Shown here one piece after another: positions 17,263 to 25,402 of a stretch of DNA of 37,322 nt (within the stretch, counting starts at the first letter, position 1; each line of letters starts with the position of its first letter). The stretch is from Thiobacillus sp. (GTDB lineage Bacteria; Pseudomonadota; Gammaproteobacteria; Burkholderiales; Thiobacillaceae). The notes beneath the pieces were generated by a model. It did no database searches. It was not told the DNA's origin and saw only the letters and a program-made list of their open reading frames with translations. The translations under genes were made by a program, and so were the position numbers. Location of the stretch: NCBI GenBank assembly GCA_024709685.1, contig JANJWF010000136.1, positions 1-37,322 on the forward strand, read 5' to 3'.

Positions 17263-17966
17263 CGACCGAGTGGCGGGTATTCGCCAACCCTGATGCGCTG
17301 ATCGACGCGCTCGCCCGCGCGCTACAGGCCGAAGCCACGGCCGCGATCGCGGCACGCGGCGTTTTCCATCTGGTGTTGGCTGGCGGCAGCACGCCGCGCG
17401 CGCTCTATCAGGTGCTGGCGGAACGCGATGCGGGCGACGCGCGCTGGCACATCTGGTACGGCGACGAGCGCTGCCTGCCGACCGATCATGCGGAACGCAA
17501 TAGTGTCGTGGTCGAATCGGTCTGGCTGGCAGCCTCGCGTATTCCCGCCGGCAACCGCCGGCCGATCCCGGCCGAGCGAGGCGCGGCCGAAGCTGCCGAG
17601 GTCTATGCGGGATGGCTCGCCGGCGTGCCGGACTTCGACGTGGCGCTGCTCGGCATGGGCGAGGACGGCCACACCGCCAGCCTGTTCCCGGGTCGTGACT
17701 GGGGAACCGAAGCGGACAGCCCGGACGTGCTGGCGGTCGCGGGCGCACCGAAGCCGCCGCCCGAACGGGTGAGCCTGTCGGCGGCGCGGCTGAACCGCAG
17801 CGCGAAAGTGTGGTTCGTGATTACCGGCACCAGCAAGCGTGACGCGCTACGCCAGTGGCAAGGCGGCGAGGCGCTGCCGGTCGCGGCCGTGCACGGCAGG
17901 GAGGAAACCGCCGCTTGGCTCGATGCGGTCGCGTGGCCGGCAGACGACCACAGATGGCAGGGGTGA
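17259..17966 (+). CDS. pgl: 6-phosphogluconolactonase
   Basis: Hydrolyses 6-phosphogluconolactone between the Zwf and Gnd steps. The 235-residue protein has LVLAGGSTPRALY at about 38-50, WYGDERCLP near 66-74, and GMGEDGHTASLFPG at 132-145, the last with the catalytic Glu/Asp-His cluster of the family; ITGTSKRDALRQW follows. It starts at a GTG inside the zwf stop region (GTGA overlap), completing a three-gene operon that covers the whole oxidative branch. Confidence 0.95.
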   Translation: MTTEWRVFANPDALIDALARALQAEATAAIAARGVFHLVLAGGSTPRALYQVLAERDAGDARWHIWYGDERCLPTDHAERNSVVVESVWLAASRIPAGNRRPIPAERGAAEAAEVYAGWLAGVPDFDVALLGMGEDGHTASLFPGRDWGTEADSPDVLAVAGAPKPPPERVSLSAARLNRSAKVWFVITGTSKRDALRQWQGGEALPVAAVHGREETAAWLDAVAWPADDHRWQG

Positions 17967-18124
17967 TATGGCGGGTAGCACCTGATACGCGGTGTGTGTC
18001 ACGGGATCACTGAACGCCTCCGGAGCATCCCGGAAGGAGGCTATTCTGAGCGGGGGCTCAAGCAGGTTACGCCGGAGATCTCGCCCCAAAGAAGTCAGGT
18101 GTTGTGCCTCTATAGCCACGAACC

Positions 18125-19045
18125 TTATTGTTCAGGCGCCGTGTCTTGACCGCTGTCTGATTTGCGTATCGGTCTTTCGGTTGGCGCTGCCAGCATCGCC
18201 TGCCGCGTCGCCGGCGTCTCCAGGCTGATGCGGCCGAGCGTGCCGCTGCGGTAATCGGTCAGCAGGATCATCGCGGCCTTTTCCAGATCGAGTTCGCCGC
18301 CGCGGCCCTTGAGGATGCAGCCGCGTTTTTTCGCCACCGCCTCCAGCACACCAGTGGCGTCGAGTCCGTCGAGACTGAATCCGTAGCGCGCCTTCAGCAG
18401 ACCCGGATAGCGTTCGAGCAGGATGCCGGCGAGGAAAATCGCGATCTCCTCGTCGATCACTGCGTTGCGTCCGATCGCGTGGCTCGCCGCCAGCATGAAG
18501 CCGTCGGAATCGTGCTCGATCTTCGGCCACGTCATCCCCGGCGTGTCGACCAGGATCAGGCGCGGCGACAGGTTGATGCGCTGCTGCGACTTGGTCACCG
18601 CGGGCTCGTCGCCGACCGCTGCGACGCGGCGCTTGACCCAGGTGTTCATCAGCGTCGATTTGCCGACGTTGGGGATTCCCATGATCATCAGACGCAGCGG
18701 CTTGAAGGCGTCGTTTCGGTGCGGCGCGAGTTTCTGCGCCAGCGCCGCCAGCTTCGCCACGTCGCCCGGTTTCTTCGCTGAGATCGCCACCGCGATCACG
18801 TCGGGCTGCCGGTTGTAGTAATCGATCCACGCCCGCGTCGTCTCGGGGTCGGCGAGGTCGACCTTGTTCAGCACCTTGAGGCAGGGGCGCTGCCGGAAAT
18901 GGCGCAGCTCGTGGATCATCGGGTTGCTGCCGGCTTCCGGCAGGCGCGCGTCGAGCACTTCGACCACCACGTCGATCTGCGCCATCGTCTCCGCGGCCTT
19001 CTTGCGCGCGGTGGTCATGTGACCGGGAAACCACTGGATCGCCAT
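18125..19045 (-). CDS. ylqF: Ribosome biogenesis GTPase YlqF/RbgA
   Basis: A circularly permuted GTPase acting in large-subunit ribosome assembly. The motifs come in the order G4 NKVD (60-63), G1 GIPNVGKST (123-131), G3 DTPG (167-170), the permuted order of this family. The N-terminal MAIQWFPGHMTTARK and VVEVLDARLPEAGSNP are also typical. A polar tail (PTERPIRKSDSGQD) ends the 306-residue chain. The ATG at 19045 stands 48 bases past the stop of the lyase gene on the same strand. Confidence 0.95.
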   Translation of the reverse strand: MAIQWFPGHMTTARKKAAETMAQIDVVVEVLDARLPEAGSNPMIHELRHFRQRPCLKVLNKVDLADPETTRAWIDYYNRQPDVIAVAISAKKPGDVAKLAALAQKLAPHRNDAFKPLRLMIMGIPNVGKSTLMNTWVKRRVAAVGDEPAVTKSQQRINLSPRLILVDTPGMTWPKIEHDSDGFMLAASHAIGRNAVIDEEIAIFLAGILLERYPGLLKARYGFSLDGLDATGVLEAVAKKRGCILKGRGGELDLEKAAMILLTDYRSGTLGRISLETPATRQAMLAAPTERPIRKSDSGQDTAPEQ

Positions 19046-19093
19046 GGGGGAGGGGCTGCTAAAAAGGGGCGTGATTATCGCATCGGTGCGGCT

Positions 19094-20494
19094 TCAGCCC
19101 GCGCCACCGCCGCTGCCCACGCCGTGCGCGGCTGCGAGCACCAGCGCGTCGAAGTCGACCGCGCTCATCAAACCGCGCTCGGCGACGATGTCGCGTACCG
19201 GGCGGCCGGATTTCTCCGATTCCTTGGCGACTTCGGCGGCCTGGTTGTAGCCGATCTGCGTGTTGAGCAGGGTGGCGAGCGCGACGCTTTGGTGGATGAA
19301 GAAGGCGCAGCGCTCGCGATTGACGACAATCCCCTTGAGGTTCTTCTCGGTCGCGGCGTTCATCGCGTTGGTGAGCCAGTCCATCGCGTCAAACAATGCC
19401 GAGCCCAGGGCCGGCATCATCACGTTGAGTTCCATCTGGCCGGCCTGCACCATGAACGAGACGGCGGCGTCCTGCCCCAGCACCTGGAAGCAGACCTGGT
19501 TCAGCATCTCGAACATCACCGGGTTGACCTTGCCCGGCATGATGCTCGAGCCCGGCTGCACCGGCGGCAGCTGGATTTCGCCCAGCCCCGTGCGCGGGCC
19601 GGAGGCCAAGAGGCGCTGGTCGTTGGAAATGCGGGTGAGCTCCAGCGCCAGGTTGCGGATTTCGCCCGATAGACGCGCCAGGTCGTTCATCGACTGCATC
19701 TGCGCGACCAGATGCCCGACGCGGATCGGTTCGCCGGTGAGCTTCGCCAGTTCGGCGGCGACGCGCGCCGGGTAGTCGGGCGAGGTATTGAGGCCGGTGC
19801 CGGCCGCGGAACCGCCCAGCCCGATCTCGCACAGCGCCGGGCGCACCGACTCCAGCGCCGCGGCGCAGCGGGTCAGCGTCCACGCGTAGCCGGCGAATTC
19901 CTGCCCCAGCGTGGTCGGCACCGCGTCCTGCAGGTGGGTGCGGCCCGACTTCACGGTGTCTTTCTCGCGCTCGGACAGACGGCTGAATTCCGTGGCCATG
20001 GCGTGCACCGCAGCGACCAGCCGCGGCAGCTTGGCCAGCACGGCGAGGCGGATTGCGGTGGGGATGGTGTCGTTGGTCGACTGCCCCATGTTGACGTCGT
20101 CGTTGGGGTTGACCGGCTTGTAGGCGCCTTTTTCACTGCCGAGTGCCACGTTGGCGAGGTTGGCGATGACCTCGTTGCTGTTCATGTTGTGGCTGGTGCC
20201 TGCGCCGGCCTGAAAGCGGTCGACCACGAACTGGTCGCTATACTCGCCGGCGAGGATCTTTTCGCAGGCGGCGACGATGGCGTCGCGCTTCTGCTCCGGC
20301 AGCCAGCCCGGCTGGCAGTTGGCATGCGCGGCGGCAAGCTTGATCCGCACGTGGGCTAGTACGAAATCCTTATCCGGACCGCGCCCCGAAATGGGAAAAT
20401 TGGCCACGGCACGCGCCGTTTGCGCGCCGTACCATGCATCCTTGGGAACCTTGACTTCGCCGAGCGAGTCTTTCTCGATGCGGAATTCATTCAT
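19094..20494 (-). CDS. Aspartase/fumarase superfamily lyase, probably aspartate ammonia-lyase
   Basis: A lyase that releases fumarate, from aspartate if aspartase or from malate if class II fumarase. The superfamily signature GSSIMPGKVNP is present, with GRTHLQDAVPTTLGQEF before it. Residues leaning to aspartase are GAGTSHNMNSNEV (fumarase usually GSGTQSNMN), QSTND (fumarase QSSND), and a partner sequence VNPVMFEMLNQVCFQVLG like Bacillus aspartase. NPNDDVN and the PGKVNP glycine are shared with fumarase, so substrate is not certain. I prefer the ATG at 20494 (466 residues, family start MNEFRIEKDSLG); an ATG at 20515 would overlap the divergent gene. Confidence 0.85.
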   Translation of the reverse strand: MNEFRIEKDSLGEVKVPKDAWYGAQTARAVANFPISGRGPDKDFVLAHVRIKLAAAHANCQPGWLPEQKRDAIVAACEKILAGEYSDQFVVDRFQAGAGTSHNMNSNEVIANLANVALGSEKGAYKPVNPNDDVNMGQSTNDTIPTAIRLAVLAKLPRLVAAVHAMATEFSRLSEREKDTVKSGRTHLQDAVPTTLGQEFAGYAWTLTRCAAALESVRPALCEIGLGGSAAGTGLNTSPDYPARVAAELAKLTGEPIRVGHLVAQMQSMNDLARLSGEIRNLALELTRISNDQRLLASGPRTGLGEIQLPPVQPGSSIMPGKVNPVMFEMLNQVCFQVLGQDAAVSFMVQAGQMELNVMMPALGSALFDAMDWLTNAMNAATEKNLKGIVVNRERCAFFIHQSVALATLLNTQIGYNQAAEVAKESEKSGRPVRDIVAERGLMSAVDFDALVLAAAHGVGSGGGAG

Positions 20495-20505
20495 GGTGGG
20501 AATTA

Positions 20506-21003
20506 ATGCAGACATTACAAAGAAGGCGATTTTATCCGATGTGGCTGGGCGGACTGCTGTTGATGCTGGCAGCAGCCGGTGCGCAGGCGGATTTCAGACT
20601 GACCGACACCGACGGCAAGTCGCATTCGCTGTCTGGCTACAAGGGCAAGTGGGTGCTGGTGAACTACTGGGCAACCTGGTGCCCGCCCTGCCTGGAGGAA
20701 ATCCCCGACCTGATCGCGTTGCACGGCAACAAGAAGAACAACCTGGTCGTCATCGGCGTGGCCATGGATTACCGCAACCGCAAGCATGTGATCGATTTTG
20801 CAGAAGGCCTGCTGGTCGATTACCCCATTGTGCTGGGCACCGACCAGGTGGTCCGCCAGATCGGGCCGGTAGAGGGATTGCCGACCACGTATTTGTTCAA
20901 CCCGGACGGGAAAATGGTCGCGAAGCAGGTGGGGGCGATTACCCGTGAAATGGTGGAAAGTTACATCTCGAAGAAAACGGCTTCGGCCAAACCCGATAAA
21001 TGA
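20506..21003 (+). CDS. TlpA/ResA-like periplasmic thioredoxin
   Basis: A 165-residue exported thiol-disulfide protein. Residues 1-28 are a signal sequence or membrane anchor with an RRR n-region and hydrophobic core WLGGLLLMLAAA. The active site WATWCPPC has cysteines at 59 and 62, the cis-proline loop is GLPTTYLF, and the AhpC/TSA-like opening (RLTDTDGKSHSLSGYKGKW) is typical of TlpA/ResA. An internal ATG at 20539 would also leave a signal peptide; I use the upstream one, which has GGTGGGA before it. Its start is 11 bases from the divergent lyase start. It heads the redox/efflux cassette that runs to 23391. Likely role: keeping substrate cysteines reduced in the periplasm. Confidence 0.88.
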   Translation: MQTLQRRRFYPMWLGGLLLMLAAAGAQADFRLTDTDGKSHSLSGYKGKWVLVNYWATWCPPCLEEIPDLIALHGNKKNNLVVIGVAMDYRNRKHVIDFAEGLLVDYPIVLGTDQVVRQIGPVEGLPTTYLFNPDGKMVAKQVGAITREMVESYISKKTASAKPDK

Positions 21004-21083
21004 CCCTTGCCAAAGAACCGGAACATTTCCCGCGTCCTCTCGTTTAAGCCAGGGAACGATCGATATCAATACGAGGAAGCATC

Positions 21084-21590
21084 ATGCGCCAACTGTTCAT
21101 CGCATTCCTGTTTTTACTGGCCGCCCCGTCCTGGGCGGAGACGCGCGACCCGGCCACCCATTTCTTCCAGGCCAAATTCGGTGATCTCCAGGCCGACTTG
21201 CAGGAGGCCAAAAAGCAGGGCAAGAAGGGGATCTTCCTGTTTTTCGAGATGGACGACTGCCCGTTCTGCGAGCGCATGAAAACCACCGTCCTCAACCAGA
21301 CCGACGTGCAGGACGCATTCCGTGCGCAGTTCTTGCTGTATTCGATCGACGTCAATGGCGATACCCAGATCGCTGATTTCCAGGGCAAGGACACAACCGA
21401 AAAGGCCTTTGCCTTTGCCCACCGTGTGCGTGCGACGCCTGCGCTGCTGTTCTTCGATCTGGACGGCAAGCTGATCGCGCGCCATACCGGGCCCACCAAG
21501 GATAAGGCAGATTTCCTGCTGCTTGGCCGGTACGTGTCCGAGGGCGCCTACGCGAGCCAACCCTTCACCAAGTACAAGCAAGGCAAATGA
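21084..21590 (+). CDS. SoxW-like periplasmic thioredoxin
   Basis: A 168-residue exported thioredoxin-fold protein. Residues 1-18 are a signal peptide (MRQLFIAFLFLLAAPSWA). The redox site is DDCPFC, with cysteines at 59 and 62, preceded by GIFLFFEM; the cis-proline loop is RATPALLFF, and GRYVSEGAY follows. CPFC in this setting recalls SoxW and other thioredoxin-related proteins that serve sulfur oxidation or cytochrome biogenesis. Its stop overlaps the next ATG by four bases (ATGA). The partial protein at window start looks like a relative. Partner and substrate are unknown. Confidence 0.85.
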   Translation: MRQLFIAFLFLLAAPSWAETRDPATHFFQAKFGDLQADLQEAKKQGKKGIFLFFEMDDCPFCERMKTTVLNQTDVQDAFRAQFLLYSIDVNGDTQIADFQGKDTTEKAFAFAHRVRATPALLFFDLDGKLIARHTGPTKDKADFLLLGRYVSEGAYASQPFTKYKQGK

Positions 21591-22873
21591 CGCGCGGCGT
21601 ATGGAGCGCGCTGCTGGCATGCGCGTTGTCGGCCGCAGCGATGGCGGAGCCGCTCACGCTTGAGGAGGCGCTTGCTGCGGTGAGCACTGCTCATCCGGAC
21701 CGTAGGGTCGCTGAAAGCGAGCTCGCCCTGGCGCGTGCCGACCGCCAGCAGGCGGCGAGCTCGCAGGATTTCAATCTGTATCTCGACGGTGCCCTGCGTG
21801 CCGGATTGCGTCCGTCCGGGACCGGCCCCGACAGCGGCGAGTGGAAGGCCGACAACGTTGGCCGCATCGTCGCGCGCAAGCCGCTGCTTGATTTCGGCCG
21901 CAGCAACCAGGCCATCGTAGCGGCGGACCAGGGCATCGCTGCAAGCCAGGCCGAACTCTTCAATGTCGAAAGCTTGCGACGCATCGACATCATGGCGCGC
22001 TTCTTCGACGTGCTGCTGGCCGACATGCAATACGGTGCCGACAACGAATTTCTGGCAGTTGCCTACGTCTCCTGGGATGACTCACAGGATCGTTTCGAGG
22101 TGGGCCAGATCAGCCAGCCCGAACTGCTGCGGCTCGAGGCCAACTATCAGGATATCCGCGAGCGCCGCAACGCCAGCCAGCAGCAAATGCGCAGCACGCG
22201 GCAGAAGCTGGCGCATGCGATTTATCGTCCCGACGCGTTGCTGGTCGAACTTGCCGAGCCCGCGCTTGCGGACAATGGCCGGCCGGTGCCCACATACGAA
22301 ACCCTGCTGCCCTGGGCGTTGGAGAGAAACCCACGCATGCGGGTGCTGCGGGCACAGCTTGCCGCAGCGGATGCGCGCCTCGCGGCCATTCGCGCCGAGC
22401 GCAATCCGGTACTCGATGCGGAAGTGATCGGCGGCGCCTATAGCCGGGAATCGGGCACGCGCGACGACCTGAGCGCCGGGCTGGTGTTCAATATCCCGCT
22501 TTATCAGGGCGGGCGGGTGGACAGTCGGATTGCACGCGAGCTTGCGCTGAAGGAGCGCAGCACGGCCGAACTCGAAAAACTCAGGCTCGACGTGGCGGAC
22601 AGTCTGCTTGCCAGCTTGCAGGAAATCGAATGGCTGCGCGGCAGCGGCCGTGCCGCCGCTGACAAGCAGATCGAATACCGCGACTGGGCGCTGGAGCGTT
22701 CGCGCGGGGAGTACGAACTGGAACTGAAAACCAATCTGGGCACCAGCATGGCCGAAACGCAGATGGCGCAGTTGCGCCGCAGGCAGGTGGAATATCGTCT
22801 GGCGCTGGCGTTGGCGCGGCTGGAAGCGTTGTCCGGCGGTAGCTTGCCGCCAGTTGAGGGGGTACAGGAATGA
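21587..22873 (+). CDS. TolC-family outer-membrane channel protein
   Basis: A 428-residue TolC/OprM-type protein of the outer membrane, forming the exit duct of tripartite export or efflux systems. Residues 1-20 are a signal peptide; LTLEEALAAV starts the mature chain. The two repeated helical halves are visible: QAELFNVESLRRIDIMARFFDVLLADMQ and RFEVGQISQPELLRLEANYQ in the first, then ARLAAIRAERNPVLDAEV, GLVFNIPLYQGGRVDSRI and the closing QMAQLRRRQVEYRLALALARLEALSGG in the second. No lipobox is seen. ATGA overlaps couple it to both neighbours. Confidence 0.9.
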   Translation: MTRGVWSALLACALSAAAMAEPLTLEEALAAVSTAHPDRRVAESELALARADRQQAASSQDFNLYLDGALRAGLRPSGTGPDSGEWKADNVGRIVARKPLLDFGRSNQAIVAADQGIAASQAELFNVESLRRIDIMARFFDVLLADMQYGADNEFLAVAYVSWDDSQDRFEVGQISQPELLRLEANYQDIRERRNASQQQMRSTRQKLAHAIYRPDALLVELAEPALADNGRPVPTYETLLPWALERNPRMRVLRAQLAAADARLAAIRAERNPVLDAEVIGGAYSRESGTRDDLSAGLVFNIPLYQGGRVDSRIARELALKERSTAELEKLRLDVADSLLASLQEIEWLRGSGRAAADKQIEYRDWALERSRGEYELELKTNLGTSMAETQMAQLRRRQVEYRLALALARLEALSGGSLPPVEGVQE

Positions 22874-23391
22874 GGCGGTACATTGTGGCGGTTGCGCTGG
22901 CCGGATTGAGCCTGGGGGGTACAAGTCTGTCGGTGGCGGCAGACAAGCTCGAACTCACCACCCGCGTGTCGGGCGTGGTGGCGGAGGTGCTGGTGAAGCC
23001 AGGTCAGCGTGTGAAAAAAGGTGCCGTCCTGCTACGGTTGGACACGACGGTATTGCAGGCACGCCTCGATGAGGCGTCCGCCGAAGAGGCGCGTGCGCGG
23101 GCCGACGAAGCAGACGCCAAGCGTGACATGGAAAGAGCTCAGGAGTTGTTCAACCGCACCGTGTCGTCGACCACTGAACTCGACGCGGCCGTACTGCGCC
23201 ACGCGCGTGCGCAGGCAAACCTGACTGTCGCGGCGGCGCGGCGAACGATTGCGCAAAAAAATCTGGACGACGCCGAACTCAGAGCGCCGGTCGACGGTGT
23301 GGTGAATGCCTTGCCGGGCGGCATCGGTACCGTGGTGACGGCTGAGTGTCAGCCGAAAACGCTGGTCATCCTGAGTCCGGGACGTCCCTGA
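22870..23391 (+). CDS. Minimal membrane-fusion (HlyD/RND adaptor) protein
   Basis: A 173-residue periplasmic adaptor. After a signal peptide (residues 1-23, ending SVAA) the first half of a lipoyl domain appears at once (TTRVSGVVAEVLVKPGQRVKKGAVLLRLD). Next comes an alpha-hairpin at about 59-132, then the second lipoyl half (LDDAELRAPVDGVVNALP). The chain then ends at LVILSPGRP. Ordinary adaptors continue with a beta-barrel and a membrane-proximal domain for another 100-200 residues, so this one is about half size. It overlaps the tolC-like gene by four bases. No inner-membrane pump gene follows; the next gene is on the other strand. Either it borrows a distant pump or works in a different way. 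Confidence 0.85.
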   Translation: MRRYIVAVALAGLSLGGTSLSVAADKLELTTRVSGVVAEVLVKPGQRVKKGAVLLRLDTTVLQARLDEASAEEARARADEADAKRDMERAQELFNRTVSSTTELDAAVLRHARAQANLTVAAARRTIAQKNLDDAELRAPVDGVVNALPGGIGTVVTAECQPKTLVILSPGRP

Positions 23392-23468
23392 GTTGGCCGG
23401 CAGCGTGATGCTGCCGCAAGAAAGCCGGGCGGTTTGCGCATGTGCATCAAACCACCGCGGTGGCCTGA

Positions 23469-23963
23469 TCAGCGACTCGCCATGCGCCGGGCCGCACCTG
23501 CCTCCATCTCCGCAGCCTGATGGGGTGAGGCCACCGCGGCAATTACCTTGCGGCACATCGGCAGGACGGCTTCAAAGCCAGCCATGTCGTGCACTTCGCT
23601 CATCTGCCGGTAGGCGGGGGATTTGGTGCCGACCAGTGTGGCCATGAATTCGAGAACGTAGCCGCGCGCATTTTCGAGGCCGGCCGCCGACCGTCTGGGT
23701 GCCGGGGCGGTGGCGGCGGAAGCGGAGGCCTGGGTCGCAGCGGCCTTATTGCGCAAGGGCTGAATGAAGCCGTTCTGCAGCAGTTCACTCACCAGCGTTT
23801 CGAGATCCGCACAATTCGGCATCTTGTTGCGCAACTCGGCAAACGAAATGCCGCTTCCCACGCTGAACAGGATCTGACGGTGGCGCGGCCGCAGGGTGTG
23901 GCCCAGATTGAAGATTTCTTCCTGTCCCTTGAGCGTGCGGGACAATTGCATTGTCATTTCCAT
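23469..23963 (-). CDS. Unknown protein with a possible winged-helix segment
   Basis: A 164-residue cytosolic protein that I do not recognise. Residues 1-70 (MEMTMQLSRTL...TLRPRHRQILFSVGSGISFAELRNKM...TLVSELLQNGFIQPL) look like a helix-turn-helix or winged-helix fold, with a dominant 'recognise the letter L' pattern ending in a wing-like FIQPL. An alanine/proline-rich linker at about 74-98 leads to a helical C-terminal part (YVLEFMATLVGTKSP, MAGFEAVLPMCRKVIAAVAS). I use the ATG at 23963, with GGAGA six bases upstream, not an earlier in-frame start. A DNA-binding or scaffold role is only a guess. Confidence 0.7.
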   Translation of the reverse strand: MEMTMQLSRTLKGQEEIFNLGHTLRPRHRQILFSVGSGISFAELRNKMPNCADLETLVSELLQNGFIQPLRNKAAATQASASAATAPAPRRSAAGLENARGYVLEFMATLVGTKSPAYRQMSEVHDMAGFEAVLPMCRKVIAAVASPHQAAEMEAGAARRMASR

Positions 23964-24221
23964 GATCGTCTCCGTTATTGGTTCAGGCTGTTGCCTGTAA
24001 CGGACACCCTGCATAGTGCGTGCCAGAGCGCGGCCTGCGCCATATCCCCTATATACAATGCCTCCAGGGAAATGCGGCACAAAAACCGTGCTTTCGAGCG
24101 ACGAGCGGTGTCACGGCGGGTCGAAATCTCGTCAGGCCGGGCGAACGGGGACTGACTGGCGCCGAGTGATCAAGTGGGGGGCGGGCATGAGGGATCGTCC
24201 ATCGAGGGGCGATCCGTCGGC
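23964..24221. other. Intergenic stretch with no gene recognised
   Basis: A 258-base gap between two minus-strand genes. It must carry the leader of the small unknown gene; CAGGC and GCCTG form a short imperfect hairpin close to its start. I see no convincing promoter pair, terminator or coding frame. Confidence 0.4.
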
Positions 24222-24632
24222 TCAATCGTGGAGGCCTTCGAGCACGTCCACGACTACCCGTGTACGGGTATTCATGATCGCGGCGTCCGCACCGATCACG
24301 ATGCGTGCATAGCCTTCCGGCAACCGGCTCAGGCGCCTTTCCACATCGGGCGGAAGATGTTGCCATGCCACGTCGCGCGGCACGCCCTGGTTGCGCTGCA
24401 GCTTGTACGCGTGACCTGGCGGGACTTTGCCCTTCTTGGCCAGGCCAGGTGGCAGGCTGCGGTCATAATCGCGGTAGTAATCGCGGATAACGACGCGGTC
24501 ATGGTCGGTGAATGCCACGCGCACATCGTAGTCGCGGTCGTGCACCCGCGCGTCGCCGTAATAAGGATGGCAGCCGGCCAACCCGCCTGACAGGGCGGCA
24601 ACCGCCAGCAATGCAGTGATTGTGGTCTTCAT
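24222..24632 (-). CDS. RcnB-like lipoprotein
   Basis: A 136-residue exported protein. The N-terminus has a lipoprotein signal with LSGGLAGC, so cysteine 21 should be lipidated. After a charged, tyrosine-rich linker (DYDVRVAF, RDYYRDYDR) comes the pattern LPPGLAKKGKVPPGHAYKLQRNQ, a tandem LP-x-GL-x-KKG element, then LPPDVERRLSRLPEGYARIVIGADAAIMNTRTRVVVDVL. This matches periplasmic proteins of the RcnB/CigR kind. In E. coli RcnB takes part in nickel/cobalt handling; the role here is not known. A plausible -10 box TACAAT lies 46 bases upstream. Confidence 0.8.
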   Translation of the reverse strand: MKTTITALLAVAALSGGLAGCHPYYGDARVHDRDYDVRVAFTDHDRVVIRDYYRDYDRSLPPGLAKKGKVPPGHAYKLQRNQGVPRDVAWQHLPPDVERRLSRLPEGYARIVIGADAAIMNTRTRVVVDVLEGLHD

Positions 24633-24677
24633 CGGGATCCCTCCATGGCGTGTGGGCCGCAGGAACGGCTAGATTTC

Positions 24678-24683
24678 ATTGTA
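24678..24683 (-). promoter_or_regulatory. Possible -10 box for the RcnB-like gene
   Basis: Read on the minus strand the sequence is TACAAT, one base from the sigma70 consensus, 46 bases before the ATG at 24632. A -35 candidate at the proper distance (near TTGCGG, spacer about 15) is weak, so this is tentative. Confidence 0.35.
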
Positions 24684-24774
24684 AGCCAGGTTGGCCGGCC
24701 GCAATGCAAAGGAACGCAGTGCAGTCAAGGGACCGCGTGTTCGACGTTGGGGTTGTCCTTGGCGTCAGGCGCTG

Positions 24775-25401
24775 TCAGCTGGGGGAGGCGAATGCCGCTT
24801 TGGTGCTGGGGGCATAATCCCAGTTGCGCTTCCAGGCTCCGACGACGAGGGTGGGATATTCCGGGCGGCCCAGGCTGCCGTTGTAGCGTCCCAGCGCGCG
24901 GAAGAGATCGCCACCTTCGATGTCGATGTAATGACGCAGGATCAGTGCGCCGTATCTAAGATTCGTGCGCAACTGGAACAGGTTGTGGTCGGGGCTGCCA
25001 ATGGTCCTGAGCCAGAATGGCATCACTTGCATATAGCCGCGCGCACCCACTTGCGACACGGCATATTTGCGAAAGCCGCTTTCGACCTGGATCAGCCCCA
25101 GCATCAATTGCGGGTCAATCCCGGCGCGCGAGGCTTCCCAGTGCAGCGTGGTCAGGAATTCGATCCGTTCGGCCTCGTCCGGCATGCGCTTGGCGAGCCG
25201 GCGCGACATTTCCTGCAGCCAGGCTGTCTCGTCTGCCGGGTTGCGGAATGCGGTGCGGCTGGCCGCGGTGTCGGCGAGCGCGCGTTGCAACGATGCGCGC
25301 ACATTGGCCGACATCGCTTCCTCGCGCTGTCCACCCGCATGGGCGGGGTGAGCCAGGCAGAGGGCGGCAAGCATCAGGCCGATGTGCGTCGTTCTCTTCA
25401 T
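24775..25401 (-). CDS. Exported lytic transglycosylase (SLT domain)
   Basis: A 208-residue periplasmic enzyme that cuts peptidoglycan between MurNAc and GlcNAc. Residues 1-22 form the signal peptide (MKRTTHIGLMLAALCLAHPAHA). The SLT domain covers about 90-190: catalytic glutamate 107 in LGLIQVESGFRKYAVS, the GARGYMQVMPFW segment, the NLRYGALILRHYI helix and the ALGRYNGSLGR substrate strand. Only one base separates its ATG from the proS stop (TGACATG), so it is read from the proS transcript. Confidence 0.92.
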   Translation of the reverse strand: MKRTTHIGLMLAALCLAHPAHAGGQREEAMSANVRASLQRALADTAASRTAFRNPADETAWLQEMSRRLAKRMPDEAERIEFLTTLHWEASRAGIDPQLMLGLIQVESGFRKYAVSQVGARGYMQVMPFWLRTIGSPDHNLFQLRTNLRYGALILRHYIDIEGGDLFRALGRYNGSLGRPEYPTLVVGAWKRNWDYAPSTKAAFASPS

Positions 25402-25402
25402 G

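Noticed and set aside
15757-17748. Very long minus-strand open frame opposite gnd-zwf-pgl
   Set aside because: It runs antisense to three certain genes; its translation is arginine/proline/histidine-rich with no domain. Such frames are usual in GC-rich DNA.
18000-18040. Hairpin (GCCTCC/GGAGGC) after pgl considered as terminator
   Set aside because: Short stem with a large loop and no T-run; not strong enough to list.
24049-24366. Frame in the gap before the RcnB-like gene
   Set aside because: Arginine/proline-rich, overlaps a supported gene in another frame, no ribosome-binding site.
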